Position numbers and translations under genes: made by a program
DNA from: Pomphorhynchus laevis
Taxonomy: Eukaryota; Acanthocephala; Palaeacanthocephala; Echinorhynchida; Pomphorhynchidae
Assembly: GCA_012934845.2 (NCBI GenBank)
Contig: WNNJ02003475.1
Span: 1-64,000 of the forward strand
Direction of reading: 5' to 3'
Length of the DNA: 64,000 bases
Part shown: positions 11,073-22,229 of the stretch, piece after piece
Layout of the letters: every line of letters starts with the position of its first letter
How positions within the stretch are numbered: position 1 is the first letter of the stretch
The notes under the pieces: generated by a model
The model's input: the letters and a program-made list of their open reading frames with translations, nothing else
Told to the model about the DNA's origin: nothing
Database searches by the model: none

Positions 11073-12166
11073 GTAAGTTATAAAAATTACAAAGAAATTC
11101 TGATAACACTTACTATATTTTTGCGATGCTTGTGTTTAATTACAAAATATATATACCTTTCATTTGTATCCAGATCAGTTAAAAGGCGAAAAAATAATTT
11201 ATTGATTCTCGGCTACTCCTTGACTAGCAGAATTAGACTAGATTTATCAGAATTTAAAGCTCGACTTATAACACAAGTAATGACTGCTGAAAAATCAATA
11301 ATTTGTTTTAATTCGGTCTAAGACGAAAGAAATCTGTCTGAAGTATTTCTCTTTTCAATATTTTTGTTTAAAAAATATATTTTTATATTTAAATATATAT
11401 TTTTATATAAAGAAATTGTACAATATTTTTATTTAAAAACAATAGACTTGTGTTAGCATTCAAAAGCACGAATAATTCAAATTAAAACGAATAATTAATA
11501 AATAAATTTATTAATTATTAAATTTATTATTATTTTATTATAATTTATGGTCAAATATTTGTGTTTCCAACAATTATATTAGTTAAAGATTAGATACAAT
11601 TAGGTTATTGATTGTGAATAGCCATAAATATTCAAACATTAATATTTCTGATAGGCTTATCTATAAGGCTTATACAGGCTTATCTAGTACAGCTGAAGAA
11701 GATGTGAAGAAATCGGAGTAGAATTAGAGAGCCTTGACTTTAAGATATTTTTGGTAAATCTAATACTATGTTTATGCAACTTATCAAACCACGACGTTTG
11801 AGATGATTTCCGTAACAAATGATTAATAATTATTTTTAACCAAATATGATGAATCCATCCAATATTTTAAATTATTTATCAAGCCATATGATGTATTGAG
11901 ATATATGTTTAGCACACATATCTTGAAAAGGACAACTATTTTAAATATATAAACTCACAAAACGAAAATCGCGATATGGAAGTCGAGCTGATTGTAAATT
12001 TTATCGAAAAATAAATTAAATTTAAAATTAGAAACAAATTTCTAATTGCAAATTTTAGAAAAATGTAATGTAAATTAATGTAAATTAATAAATGTAAATG
12101 TAATTTTTAAATGTTTAATAAATTATTTTATGAATTTTATTATTTTATTGTTTTCACAACACGAAA

Positions 12167-12233
12167 ATCGCGATTACCCAAATCGCGATTTTGATTTACT
12201 GCTAAATCGCGATTTCGATTGCTGATCGCGATT
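12167..12233. promoter_or_regulatory. Cluster of four palindromic AATCGCGATT sites
   Basis: AATCGCGAT-type palindromes start near 12167, 12181, 12204 and 12224, with a fifth at 11967. CpG-containing repeated palindromes are conspicuous in this AT-rich DNA. They could be protein-binding sites or a degenerate short repeat; function is not known. Confidence 0.3.
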
Positions 12234-12384
12234 TCGATTCTTTATCGATAAAGAAATTAATATTAATTAATAATATTAATTAATTAATAAAATTAATTAT
12301 TTTATTAGAAAAATGTAAATGTAATTTTTAATGTAAATGTAATTTTTAAATGTTTAAAAAATATTTTATGAATTTATTGTTTAG

Positions 12385-12453
12385 ACGTTTTTTTGGTTCC
12401 AAATTTAAATCTAACTCTTCGTTACTAATCCTTCCTAGCAGTGAATCGACACT
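12385..12453 (+). CDS. Repeated-unit exon 5 (69 nt)
   Basis: Bounded by TTTAG and GTAAGT with phase-2 borders, 69 nt. It encodes a 23-residue unit containing RFFGSKFKSNSSLLILPSS, the clearest match to the NSSL core, with one residue more than the usual 22. Confidence 0.6.
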
Positions 12454-12720
12454 GTAAGTATCTGTGATTGTTAAATTAATTTTATTTTTCGAAAAGTTAT
12501 GCATATCGTAAAAATAGTATTATAAAATGTATTATAATGTTATTACGATACAATTCACAGGACTACCTTCTTAGTCAAACACCATAAGATAATTTTTATA
12601 CGCAATGATCTTTTTAATACAAATAACAAGCGATCGTTTTATTATTATTTTATAAATTCTAAACGACATTTTTATTGTAAAACTATTTTAAATTATAATT
12701 GAACAACGCTTTATATATAA

Positions 12721-13010
12721 CGCTCAATGCAACTGAGTTTCGTCTAGCATCGTGAGGAATTGCTAGTGTCTTTACATTTTTCATAAAAGCAGTCGAAACG
12801 TATCCGAAAAAGCTTCTGCCCTTAGACTTTTATCTAGTAGAGATGCAGATGTTATATATATGTTATATATATAACGCTCAATGCACCTGAGCTTCGTCTA
12901 GCATCGTGAGGAATTGCTAGTGTCTTTACATTTTTCACAAAAGCAGTCGAAACGTATCCGAAAAAGCTTCTGCCCTTAGACTTTTATCTAGTAGAGATGC
13001 AGATGTTATA
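12721..13010. repeat. 154-bp-offset tandem duplication
   Basis: A segment starting cgctcaatgca at 12721 recurs at 12875 with few differences and ends where a LINE begins (about 13015). Each copy contains TTCGTCTAGCA, an 11-nt loop, TTGCTA and, further on, GTCGAAACG. These look like hammerhead fragments, but no CUGANGA strand is present. Confidence 0.8.
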
Positions 13011-13014
13011 GTTC

Positions 13015-14850
13015 TTCAGAAGACGCGGTCTTCCCGTCTCCCCCTGGACATTACTCGATTTATTCCGAAGCACATATATTCCCACTATACTCCGTACATA
13101 ACCCCACATCATTCCTCTTCATCTCAAAGACTCTTGACCTTAGTAAAGTACTCATTAAGGTCCTTCCTCCTATTAAACTACTCTTGTCCAGCCATGTCTT
13201 GTTTTGTAGTTACACTCTATAAGAACGGTAAACGCCTCAGTCTAGCCAATGTCTACATCCGTCCAGGGGAGATTCACAAGAACCGTGACCTTTGGATAGG
13301 ATTATAGATAACGGTTATGACATGGTACTTTGTGACTTCAACGACATAAGTGGTCGTTGGATTAATGCAGCACTCTGCAGAGCCAGGAACGGCTGTCTTA
13401 TTCACAAACCACCATCCCCCACCTTTCATTGCACATCAACGAATTCACCCCTCGACTTATTACTGCTCTATGAGAGGTGGTTGTTGAAACCCCCTGTACG
13501 GAGCAGTCGCGACAACATATATCCACCACTCATGACTTAATTCACTGGCGGATAAAAGTGGATACGCTGCTTAGAAGGAAATTCCACTTTGATCCTATCA
13601 GTGGCTTTCTTTCAGGCAGCTATCCAACGCTTCCCTCGAATTGGTAATAAGAGTCTAACTGAATTTAATTCCTGCCTCTCTTCGCAAGCCACCCCACATC
13701 AACATTAGTAGACGTGTTTTTATTCCCAAGAAAAATATAGTATCTTGTCCGAAAGACCTGCAGCCCATTTCAATTCAGAATTCTCTCGTGTCGATTTACG
13801 AGAAAGCGCTTGCATGTAAAATCCGCGATAATCTAAGTAGGCGAAACTTAATATCACCATGTTTCCATTAGTTCGTCAAAGATCGCTCGGTCCATTCAGC
13901 AGTTGGTGAAGTGCATCAGTTCTGTCGGGATAAAAGCCATCAACTTGTTGTGACTGTTTTCATTGATTTTTCTCTGCATTTGACCGCATCTCTATTCCCT
14001 TTGTTATCTCTTCTCTCAGGTCCCTTGGGTTGCCTGCGAGAATTGTTAACAGGGTGGAGATACTGCTGTACACCAAGCGATTCTATTATGAAAACGACCT
14101 GTTGCACGTCAGTTCTACCCTATTACAGGTGTGCCCCAACGTTCCCCTCTTTCTCCAATCTTATTTCTTGCTGCCTCCATTGAACTTTTTAAAATATTTA
14201 AACTTGAACAACGTCTAGTGGTATACGCTGATGATACCACAGCCCTGTTCTCTGAACGCAGGTGCAAAGACGTAGTCTCGGGCATCAGCTGATTCTTTTT
14301 AATATTAAAAGACCTGTTAACCCGGTCTAATCTTATTTTAATTTCCGCCAAATCGCATGTGGTAGTCTTCCATGGCACCCCTGCAACAAAGCAAGAACTT
14401 AAGAGATTAGAACTCTCTGCCCTCTCTTCCATTTTGACTAATCAATCACTCCCTACCTTCACAAGTCCAGTAACATACCTGGGGGTCACATTTACGGTAA
14501 ACTGCTCGGAGAAAGCTGTCCTGGATAGACTTAAATGTATCCTGAAGAGAGCTAGGTGGTCCATGAAACGGGCCCAGCATCTGTCATTGAAAGATAAAAC
14601 CCAGGTGCGCCTTTGTGGCACTTAGGCTATCTCGGGATTAGTCTTCTTTTCTAGAGGACGTCCCCCAGAGCAAAATATAAGGTTTCTCAAGCTCTTCGTC
14701 TCTTGTTTACCCAGCATAGTTCGCCTCGATTGGACTTTCAGGGGGGGTGAAAGACCGCGGATGGTTTAGTCGGAAGGCGGCTTGTTGGATCGGCTAGAGT
14801 GATCAGATCCCCCTGGATTTGAGGCTATAAAAGTTAGCCATAAAATTTAC
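13015..14850 (+). mobile_element. LINE-A copy 1, degraded non-LTR retrotransposon
   Basis: Fragments in several + frames give endonuclease-like text (LSLANVYIRPGEIHK near 13220), a pre-RT region (SIQNSLVSIYEKALACKIRD near 13780), an RT region (AVGEVHQFCRD near 13900, VTVFIDFS near 13950) and YADDTTALF near 14225. It ends with a conserved tail (VTYLGVTFTVNCSEKAVLDR near 14480). Multiple stops and frame changes are seen, for example the FSAAFD motif is broken at 13965-13990. The clade is uncertain. A second copy lies at 37.2 kb. Confidence 0.75.
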
Positions 14851-14864
14851 AAAGAGGTTCTTGA

Positions 14865-16275
14865 TCGAAACTTGCTAGAAGACTTTTTAAGTTGAAGAGC
14901 ATATGTTTGAAGGATTATTCCAACAACTTAATTCGGCGGAATCTTTGATAGTCTTTGTGTATTTATTGCCAAAAGTACATAAACCATAGCTTTGCATGAT
15001 GCTAGTGATAGGATATTATTTATGTTTCAATCATAGCTTGACCAAACACATCAACGGGTGAATTAATGAACGTAGAGAAATAATTTTGCACGAATAAATC
15101 AGATGTCCTCTTCAATAATCAAATATGTGAAGAAATAGATAGATTTGCGATAGCTTACTTTGAGTCCATCACTTGCCGATGTTTATATGTCAAAATGAGA
15201 AAATGACATATATTTGAATTTCCCAAATCTGGAAAAGCGGTCTCGATGCGTTGACGACGTATTTGCTGTGTTTGATAACCATCTAGAAAAACTTGAAGTG
15301 CAACAAGTACTAAACCAAAAATACAACTCAATAAAATAGACCGTAACTCGTCGAAGATGCGTTTAGAAGCATAAGTGTTCTAGATTTACAAGGGTATTAG
15401 CACAAACACCATGCCTCACCAGAAGTACACAGAAAACTCAACATTCCATGGTCAATTTCTCTATTGTTTTCCAGCAGTTTAAACAAATACAAACATAACA
15501 TAACACAAATAATATATGTTAGAATCTTGCAAATTCCTAAAATGGGTATAACAAAGACATTGCGCACTGCCAGTTGGTCGCAGCGAAGAACAATAGTTAA
15601 TAATTTGAAAATTAAAAAATATATTAGAGCCACATACGTTAGCAATCTATAGCTAACAAATTGAAGAAGATATCCTACAAGTGTAATACAGACTTGAGTG
15701 TGTACCATACACGTGACGCTAACCTTTGTGGAATTCTTTCTTAAATGGATACCTCGAAAAGAATATAATAGTATGATATACATTATCTTGTGATCAAATT
15801 GTAATAAAATGTATATTGGCCAAACAAAACAGAGATTGTTGAAAAGATTATATCAACACTCTTAGAAACGACACGTGTTCCTCTATCTTCAACCATATCA
15901 AAAATACCGTCTATATAGTTCAATTTGACCGGACTATTACCTTACATATGGAAAACAATTGACATCGTAGACTTGTATAAAATCCTTATTTATCAATGCA
16001 AATTGCACGATGAAAGGAAATAAATCTAATTGGAGTTTAAACCCCCCTCCACAAAATATTGCTAGAACTAAAAGAAATAAATTCAGGGAGGTGCAAATAC
16101 GATCACACTCAACTACGGATTAGACTATCCCGAGTTGCCGAGTCTTCGTTTTAATGACATGATTTTATGTTTGATTTAATTTCTAATGCTTATCTAATGT
16201 ATAAATTTCAGATTAAAAGGGATGCACGAACAGCCGAAATATTTAAACAAAATCCAAGAATTTTAATTCTTGGGA
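14865..16275 (+). mobile_element. Degraded Penelope-like element (PLE-F)
   Basis: Broken + strand frames preserve PLE landmarks in the right order: VYLLPKVHKP (about 14957), RCVDDVFAVFDNHLE (about 15246), a KYTENSTFHG block (about 15425) and a GIY-YIG start CNKMYIGQTKQRLLKRLYQH (about 15802). The 3' part has a GAACAGCCGAAATATTT motif (about 16228) like other PLE ends. It sits directly after LINE-A and carries many stops. Confidence 0.7.
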
Positions 16276-16528
16276 ATGGTTCGTCAAAAAGCTACATATA
16301 TTCGATACAGTGACAAAACAATTTTACAGATGAAATTAAACTAAATTATATAAATTTGAGTACTAAATTATATAATTTAGTATATAATTTTTTATATAAT
16401 TTAGTACTCAAATAAATATGTAAAATTGTTTTTTCTACAAAGAAAAAATAAATTAAATATTAAATTGTTATTCTGATTTTTGATAATTGATTTTTGTGTT
16501 TATACTAACATCTAACTAACACTTTTAG

Positions 16529-16594
16529 AATATTTACTAAAGCTTTCTTTGAAACAAACTCGTCACTAAATATCTCTGGCAATGTCGATACCAT
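16529..16594 (+). CDS. Repeated-unit exon 6
   Basis: 66 nt between TTTTAG and GTAAGT, phase 2 at both ends. The unit reads IFTKAFFETNSSLNISGN followed by VDT. It is close to the consensus of the whole family. Confidence 0.65.
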
Positions 16595-16861
16595 GTAAGT
16601 AACATTTTGAAACCCTAAAATGAAACGTTTAAGGTTTCATTTTAAGGGAAAAAATGAATTTTTTTTTCATTAAAAAATTTTCATTTTTTTTTATTTTTTT
16701 ATTATAAACGTTTATTATTGCGTTTTTATTTATCTCGTTATTTTAACCAAATAATTGTCCAAATAATTCTATAACAATTAGTAATTGTCTCATAATCAAT
16801 GCCTCACCTATGTCTTAAGTTACGACGATTGCGCAATTTGTATATTAGTCAAATAACCCTA

Positions 16862-17030
16862 AAATTTTAAATAGTTGATACTGATCCATTATTAATAAAT
16901 AATTATTGGAATTGGATCAAAGGAAAGAAGAAATTATTTTTTGATGTACCTAAATAATTTAAAAACCCTAAATAATTTCTTCTCTCCTTTGATCTAGCTC
17001 CAATAATTATAAACTCTAAAATTTTCAGAA
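16862..17030. mobile_element. Foldback MITE-like element, copy 1
   Basis: Terminal arms pair over about 60 nt: the left side contains ataattattggaattggatc and the right side gatctagctccaataattat. Copies with the same arms lie at about 31246-31440 and 42830-42975, with partial copies at 31680-31920. There is no coding capacity. It is most like a non-autonomous DNA transposon in an intron. Confidence 0.65.
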
Positions 17031-17211
17031 CCAATGTATAATTTTGGAAAATTATACATTGGATTTAATTTCATAATAACGAGGTTCGGTAATAATGTTG
17101 TAACATCATAATTTATAATTCATTAATTTGATGTAAATGATAATTTTTATAAAGTCTACAATCATAAACATTTTCTCCTACATTGAAAACAACTTATAAT
17201 TTACTATTTAG

Positions 17212-17277
17212 AAATTTTTACAATACTCAGATCTTGTCACAATCTTCATTGTATATTTGTGGTAATGTTCAAATGTT
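17212..17277 (+). CDS. Repeated-unit exon 7
   Basis: 66 nt between ATTTAG and GTAAGT, phase 2 at both borders. The unit contains NFYNTQILSQSSLYICGN. A Cys replaces the Ser of ISGN. Confidence 0.62.
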
Positions 17278-17872
17278 GTAAGTGTTTGTTGATTTTAGTA
17301 ATACATCGCATTAGTTTAAAATTCGTCTAATTAATGATGAACTAATTTGTCTAATTAGTTAACTAATTAATAAAGTAAAATAAAATTTAGTCGTCCGCAA
17401 AGTTGCAATTCATGGTTTAAATGAAATTAATATTAATATTAATTTCATAATATTAATATGATATTATTAAGAGATAATATAGATTAATAAAACTTAAAAT
17501 TATCAATAAATAATATGTTTAAATATACATAAACCAAGAGTCTTCAATACGTTCTACAGCCATATTTGCGTCCCACGTAGATGCAACACTTAAAGATTTG
17601 TATCACGGTTATGGAATCCCACTGTCTGCATTTGTGCAAGTTCAGATACATAAAGTTGTTCAACATAATATATTTTAATACTAATTTATAATTTAATATA
17701 AATATAATTTAATATTAAAATTAATATTAATTTCATAATTAATGAAAAATATTAATTTTGAAATTAATATTCGTTAATATTAAATGAAGTAATTTGTTAA
17801 TTAAAATTATATTTCAATGAGCTATCTATTTGTTTTCTTACATTAATTTAAAAATTATAATGTATTGTTTAG

Positions 17873-17938
17873 AGTATTTTACAAAATCACAGTGCAATCA
17901 AACTCTTTACTGGATATTTCTGGGAATGTTACAGAGCT
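17873..17938 (+). CDS. Repeated-unit exon 8
   Basis: 66 nt between TTTAG and GTAAGA, phase 2 at both borders. The unit contains VFYKITVQSNSLLDISGN. It lies only about 600 bp after exon 7, the tightest spacing in the series. Confidence 0.63.
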
Positions 17939-18104
17939 GTAAGAATATTAAAATTATAAAAAAAATTAGCAAAATTTGATAAATATTTAAAGTTTAAAAA
18001 ATCTTAATTTCGGTAAAAGTTTATTGCTTGTCGTTACGCAATTATCAGATTATACCATTCACAGTTCGTTGACCAATATTGTTTGCTATTGTACGGAAAT
18101 GATG

Positions 18105-18262
18105 TTAAGATGATATGTATCATAACAAAACATACGTCATAATAGACGTTGTATCAGAATAAAGATTGGAGGTCATCAGAAAGAACTGCAATGTTATCAG
18201 GTTTCGTTTCCTATTTCTCGACTCAACATAGCAGCGGGGCCAAATACATGTTAATGACTTAC
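18105..18262 (-). repeat. Dispersed repeat R3, copy 1
   Basis: It shares the block GAAACCTGATAA...CTGATGAC and the ggggccaaatacatg stretch with copies near 20690, 49400 and 53500, with this copy on the minus strand. A weaker relative is near 55570. It is non-coding and probably a small non-autonomous element. Confidence 0.55.
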
Positions 18263-19068
18263 TGATAGTTACTCATATAGTTATATGAAATCTATTTCAC
18301 GTTGCTCGTCTAGATCCTGGATTCGATCAGTATATTTTAATTTAATAAGCACATGCAAATGAATTAAGTTTTTCTACGCTTCGATCAGTAATGTCTTCAA
18401 AAAGAAATATAAAATATAATTTATATGTAAAATAATAAAATTTAACTATAAAATTTCCTGACGAAAACTATACAGGAATATCTATTACACATATCTGCTT
18501 ATTTACATACATAGAAAATTTTATATTCATACACTGCAACACGGCATACTCCTTCGACTTTGAGAAGTTTCAACAGCTGCAGAACATACAATGCATACAC
18601 ATGAAAAACTTAAATTTAAAACTAAAAAAATGAAATAGATTTAAGCAGAAAGAATTCACTGTATGCGTGAATTACATGACGTAGCTTGCGCATTCGAAGT
18701 CAATGTGAATTCTTGATAGTTTGATCCAACCATGACTGTCTATTACACCTATCTGCTTATCTGATATTGAAATGAATTAAAATATTTATCTGATATTGAA
18801 ACGAATTTATGCCTCCTTTATGAGGAGGCATAAACACCAGATGACATTCTATATACATTCATAAATGATACATTCATAAATGACTTAATGATACATAACT
18901 TTATGATACATTCATAAATATATCACTATGTTTTCCTCATGAAGAGTCATAAACACCAGACAGCATTCTATATATCCTCATCAGACTAAGACATAGAATC
19001 GAATTATTCTTGCAATATTCTAAGTCGCTACGTATGCCCAGTCATCCTATGTGTGACGACAAACTTTA

Positions 19069-19115
19069 AAAGACGGCAGACGAATTTCGCTCTAACGGAG
19101 CTCATCAGTACCGTG
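19069..19115 (-). ncRNA. Canonical type I hammerhead ribozyme (minimal stem III)
   Basis: Minus strand, in normal order. ACGGTA (19112-19107) is followed by CTGATGA (19106-19100), GCTC, CGTTA, GAGC and GAAA, then TTCG, TC and TGCCGT. Stem I is ACGGTA/TGCCGT, 6 bp including one G-T. Stem II is GCTC/GAGC. Stem III is reduced to the A-U pair around TTCG, a type reported for PLE-associated hammerheads. Predicted cleavage follows the C of GTC. It lies in decayed retrozyme-like DNA related to the 34-kb array. Confidence 0.7.
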
Positions 19116-19129
19116 ACCATAATAATCAT

Positions 19130-19700
19130 CCATAGGCACCTTAACACACGCTTAAACAATGTTCAAACATCATTGTTCACCGGACAGTGCAATTTATGTG
19201 TTTTATAGTTGGTGTGGGCAGTAACTCCCAATTCGAACCCACCACACATCGAATTTTAATTTTTTCTGTTCCTATACGAAATGTTCACCGGACAGTAAAC
19301 CATAAGCTGTCTTTTTACTATTGTGAATATTCATTGTCTACACAAGTCGTATTACACTATTAGTCGATTTCACATTTTCCTCGTATGGTTCTTTCAATTC
19401 TATCAACATCACTGTACAATACAATCAGCGTGCGAGACCTCGTCAGCAATGAGCTCCGCCTACATTTGGTGTTTTAATTCTGTTACTGCTAAATTCTTTA
19501 TTGCCGAAATGCTCGTTTATATTTGGCTTATACGCCAAATTACACAATTCATGTGTTCTATTGATGGTGTGACGATAACTATTATTCCAACCTACCATAC
19601 CCAAATTTTTATTATTTGTTCTTATACGAAATGTTGATCTTACAGTAAACCGTAAGCTGTCTATGGTAGTACACATCGCAAACTTCCAATTCATAGTTTC
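19130..19700 (-). repeat. Decayed tandem repeat related to the 34-kb family
   Basis: Two degenerate copies share ctatacgaaatgttcaccgg- or cttatacgaaatgttgatct-type blocks followed by acagtaaaccataagctgtc (about 19274 and 19626). Near 19410, cactgtacaatacaatcagc and cctcgtcagcaatgagct match the core of the 370-bp unit at 34.1 kb. There the CUGANGA strand survives but the GAAA strand is lost. Confidence 0.55.
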
Positions 19701-19759
19701 AGTTAAATATATATTATACTGCTGTGTCGCCTCCGTTTAAAGTTACCTATATTTATGGT

Positions 19760-20335
19760 ATCTATGAAGTTCAAAATTAGTGTATATTTTCTATTCTTAT
19801 TATTTATTATATTCTATATTATAATTGCAATTTTTTCGTCCTAATGGCAGTAACAACTTATATCTTATTTTGGGAATATATTTACTTAAATCTGACCCTA
19901 TTATTTCTTTACTTTTAGAATTATTTAAATGTCTACCTATATTTATGTTATCTATACATTTATTAATGAAGTTTATGGTTAATATATATTTTCTATTGTT
20001 ATTATTAACATTTACTGTACGATTATAGTATTTTGTATTACAATAACTGTCTATTATACAACTTAGCCTATCAACATCGTTAATTAATCTCTGATTTATT
20101 GAACCTATGATATCTTTAGAAAAACGCATATTCAATAAAGATCTTTTAGCTTATTAATCCACATCTCTTCTCTTTTTAATAGTTTTTGATTTAATATTGA
20201 CTTAATTTCTTCAAAAACAGAGAAAATTCGTTTCCAATCCGAATTATTACAAGAAGGCGAAGAAACAGGAATATTTATTTGATTAGAAAATTCCAATATT
20301 TCGACGGCACTACGGCACGTCATCTTCAGGGTCTA
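19760..20335 (-). mobile_element. PLE-related minus-strand fragment with terminal hairpin
   Basis: Read on the minus strand, CTGAAGA (20329-20323), a GACG/CGTC stem and GAAA (20302-20299) form a PLE-type terminal hairpin. It is followed by broken frames containing DWKRIFSVFEEIKSILNQK and REEMWINKLKDLYPFGLN-like text, the latter similar to the end of GIY-YIG domains. A 111-codon frame (19800-20135) continues downstream without recognisable domains. Confidence 0.5.
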
Positions 20336-20490
20336 GAAATAAAACATTGGTAAAAGGAATTAGAAAGTGCAAAAAATATATAAAAAATTTTTTTATCCAT
20401 TGTCCGTCTGTACTGATGTTGGCAAACACAAATTTCTAGCAACTAAGTTTAAACTAAGCTTTAATGTGACGTCTGCTTTATTGTTAGGGA

Positions 20491-20709
20491 CTATGCAATC
20501 TTTAAAAGTTTCAAGATACATGGCTTTAATAATTTTGCTTTTGTTTTGTTCGTTTCTTTCTTCAGTCGTGTAATTAGGTTAATGTCCATTAAGTGATTAT
20601 TAACACTATATGTTGAGAAATGCACAAGAGGATTATACTGTCCGTGTAATGCTCTCTTCATTACATATGAGTGTTTGGTAGAAGAGTTAGGGCTGAAACC
20701 TGATAACAT
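20491..20709 (-). pseudogene. PLE GIY-YIG C-terminal fragment
   Basis: A minus-strand 72-codon frame includes HFSTYSVNNHLMDINLITRL followed by a Lys-rich stretch. This resembles the H...NH.+DF.....L+.E.NK.KR segment that follows the GIY-YIG core in PLE proteins. It precedes the terminal hairpin at 20.3 kb, as expected for a 3' end. Confidence 0.4.
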
Positions 20710-20965
20710 AGAAGTTCCTCCTGATGACCTCTAATCCTTATTCTGATACATAGTTATCTATTAGTCAATTCATAAAAATTAATTTTTATTTTTAATTTCA
20801 GTTTATAATTCATCTTGATATAAATTATATAAAATCTTATAACAATTATTTAATTATTAATTAATTTTTTATTATTTAACTTTTATTTTGCATTATTTTC
20901 AATATTTATCATTAAAACAATTATCATTATTATTAAAATACGTAGACTCAGTTAGCTTATTTAAT
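20690..20965 (+). repeat. Dispersed repeat R3, copy 2
   Basis: About 275 bp is nearly the reverse complement of 53300-53590, ending at acgtagactcagttagctta. It carries the GAAACCTGATAA...CTGATGAC block of the family. Confidence 0.6.
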
Positions 20966-21133
20966 TTATTAATATTGAAAGTTGTTTTATTAAAACAAAT
21001 TTTAAGTTTTTTGATTGTACCATTTTATGATCAAAGATTAAAGGTTTTGCCATTTTATGATCCTACAAAAATACGATGTGTTTTCTCATAACATATATGT
21101 GCTTTCTTAAAAAATGATTAATACGTTGTTTAG

Positions 21134-21199
21134 ATCATTTAACAATGCCATCTTAAAATCAAACTCTTTTCTATATATTTCTGGACATACTAAGTTGTT
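21134..21199 (+). CDS. Repeated-unit exon 9
   Basis: 66 nt between GTTTAG and GTAAGT, phase 2 at both borders. The unit contains SFNNAILKSNSFLYISGH. The next recognised exon is more than 9 kb away, beyond an RTE and an LTR element that probably expanded this intron. Confidence 0.63.
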
Positions 21200-21784
21200 G
21201 TAAGTATCCGTAAATTTTCATTAACCGTTTGATTTTAACCATGATTGGTTTCTATAAATATACAAAATTAAAAAACCTTTTTGTTCCTTTGTGCCTTAAA
21301 GTTGATCAACATTTTTTGCTCTTAATTCTGCGTGGGTGGATAGCCAACGTCAAAAGATGCATGAATGAACTTATAGTGCGCTCGATGTCATGCATCTTTA
21401 TCACGATTTTGTACTATGGCGTAACATCAAAAACGTATCTTTATTTTTTATAATCAAAAATCATGTTCTCAGTTACTTTTTAATTCATTAAAAATTCTTT
21501 CTTATTCTAATAGTTCATCAATGGATTGTTATATAATTAAGATGATATATTAAACGAACTATATATAATAAACGAATTCAACATATAACACAATAAAAGT
21601 TTAGCTCTTCTTTCATTTTATTTTCTTTATATTAACGATTAATTTCATATGAGCTCATTTCAAATGAGCGATTCATTGCATGTTGCACATAAACAATATA
21701 GGAACTAAGAATTACGAGATTCGTACATTATTATTCGACTTTGTATTTCTGTCTTTAATATTCGACGATAAATCTGCACAATTA

Positions 21785-21935
21785 TAGCATTACTGGTAGT
21801 TTTTAATATGGGCCACACTTCTGGCCACTCAGTGCCCGCATCAAATAATACTAACCAGTATGATCCTTTACAAGAGCCTGCAATATCTATGTGTAATCTT
21901 TGCCAAGGTTCAGTAGATACGTCCCGCTTAGAAAC
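21785..21935 (-). mobile_element. Small fragment of the LTR element found at 26-29 kb (fossil)
   Basis: This segment is closely similar to about 26755-26890, the integrase-side part of the larger fossil, in the same orientation. It is a solitary short remnant. Confidence 0.7.
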
Positions 21936-22229
21936 TTAGAATTACGAGATTCATACATTATTATTCTGACTTTGTAGTTCTGTCTTTAATATTCGATGAT
22001 AAATCTGTAATATACAAAATAGATAACAATTGACTTAAAAGGTTATCTTGTAACACTCCTATCCTTTGTTTTATATAACGTGACATCAATCCATAAACTT
22101 TGATTGTTATAAAATTAGTTTTGACTATTTTTTAATTAGTTAACACTTTTTTCCTTTTATACCATGAATATCAAACAACTTTTACGTTAACATGTTGTGA
22201 TCAATTGTCTCAAATCTTCTTCTTATTCT

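Noticed and set aside
12721-13010. Hammerhead in the 154-bp duplication
   Set aside because: CGTC-TAGCA, TGCTA and GAAAC are present in suitable places, but the position of CUGANGA is GTGTCTT. One essential strand is missing, so it is at most a relic.
15397-15783. 128-codon minus-strand frame with hydrophobic residues as a membrane protein
   Set aside because: It is antisense to a decayed PLE whose + strand carries recognisable RT and GIY-YIG text, so the frame is a shadow.
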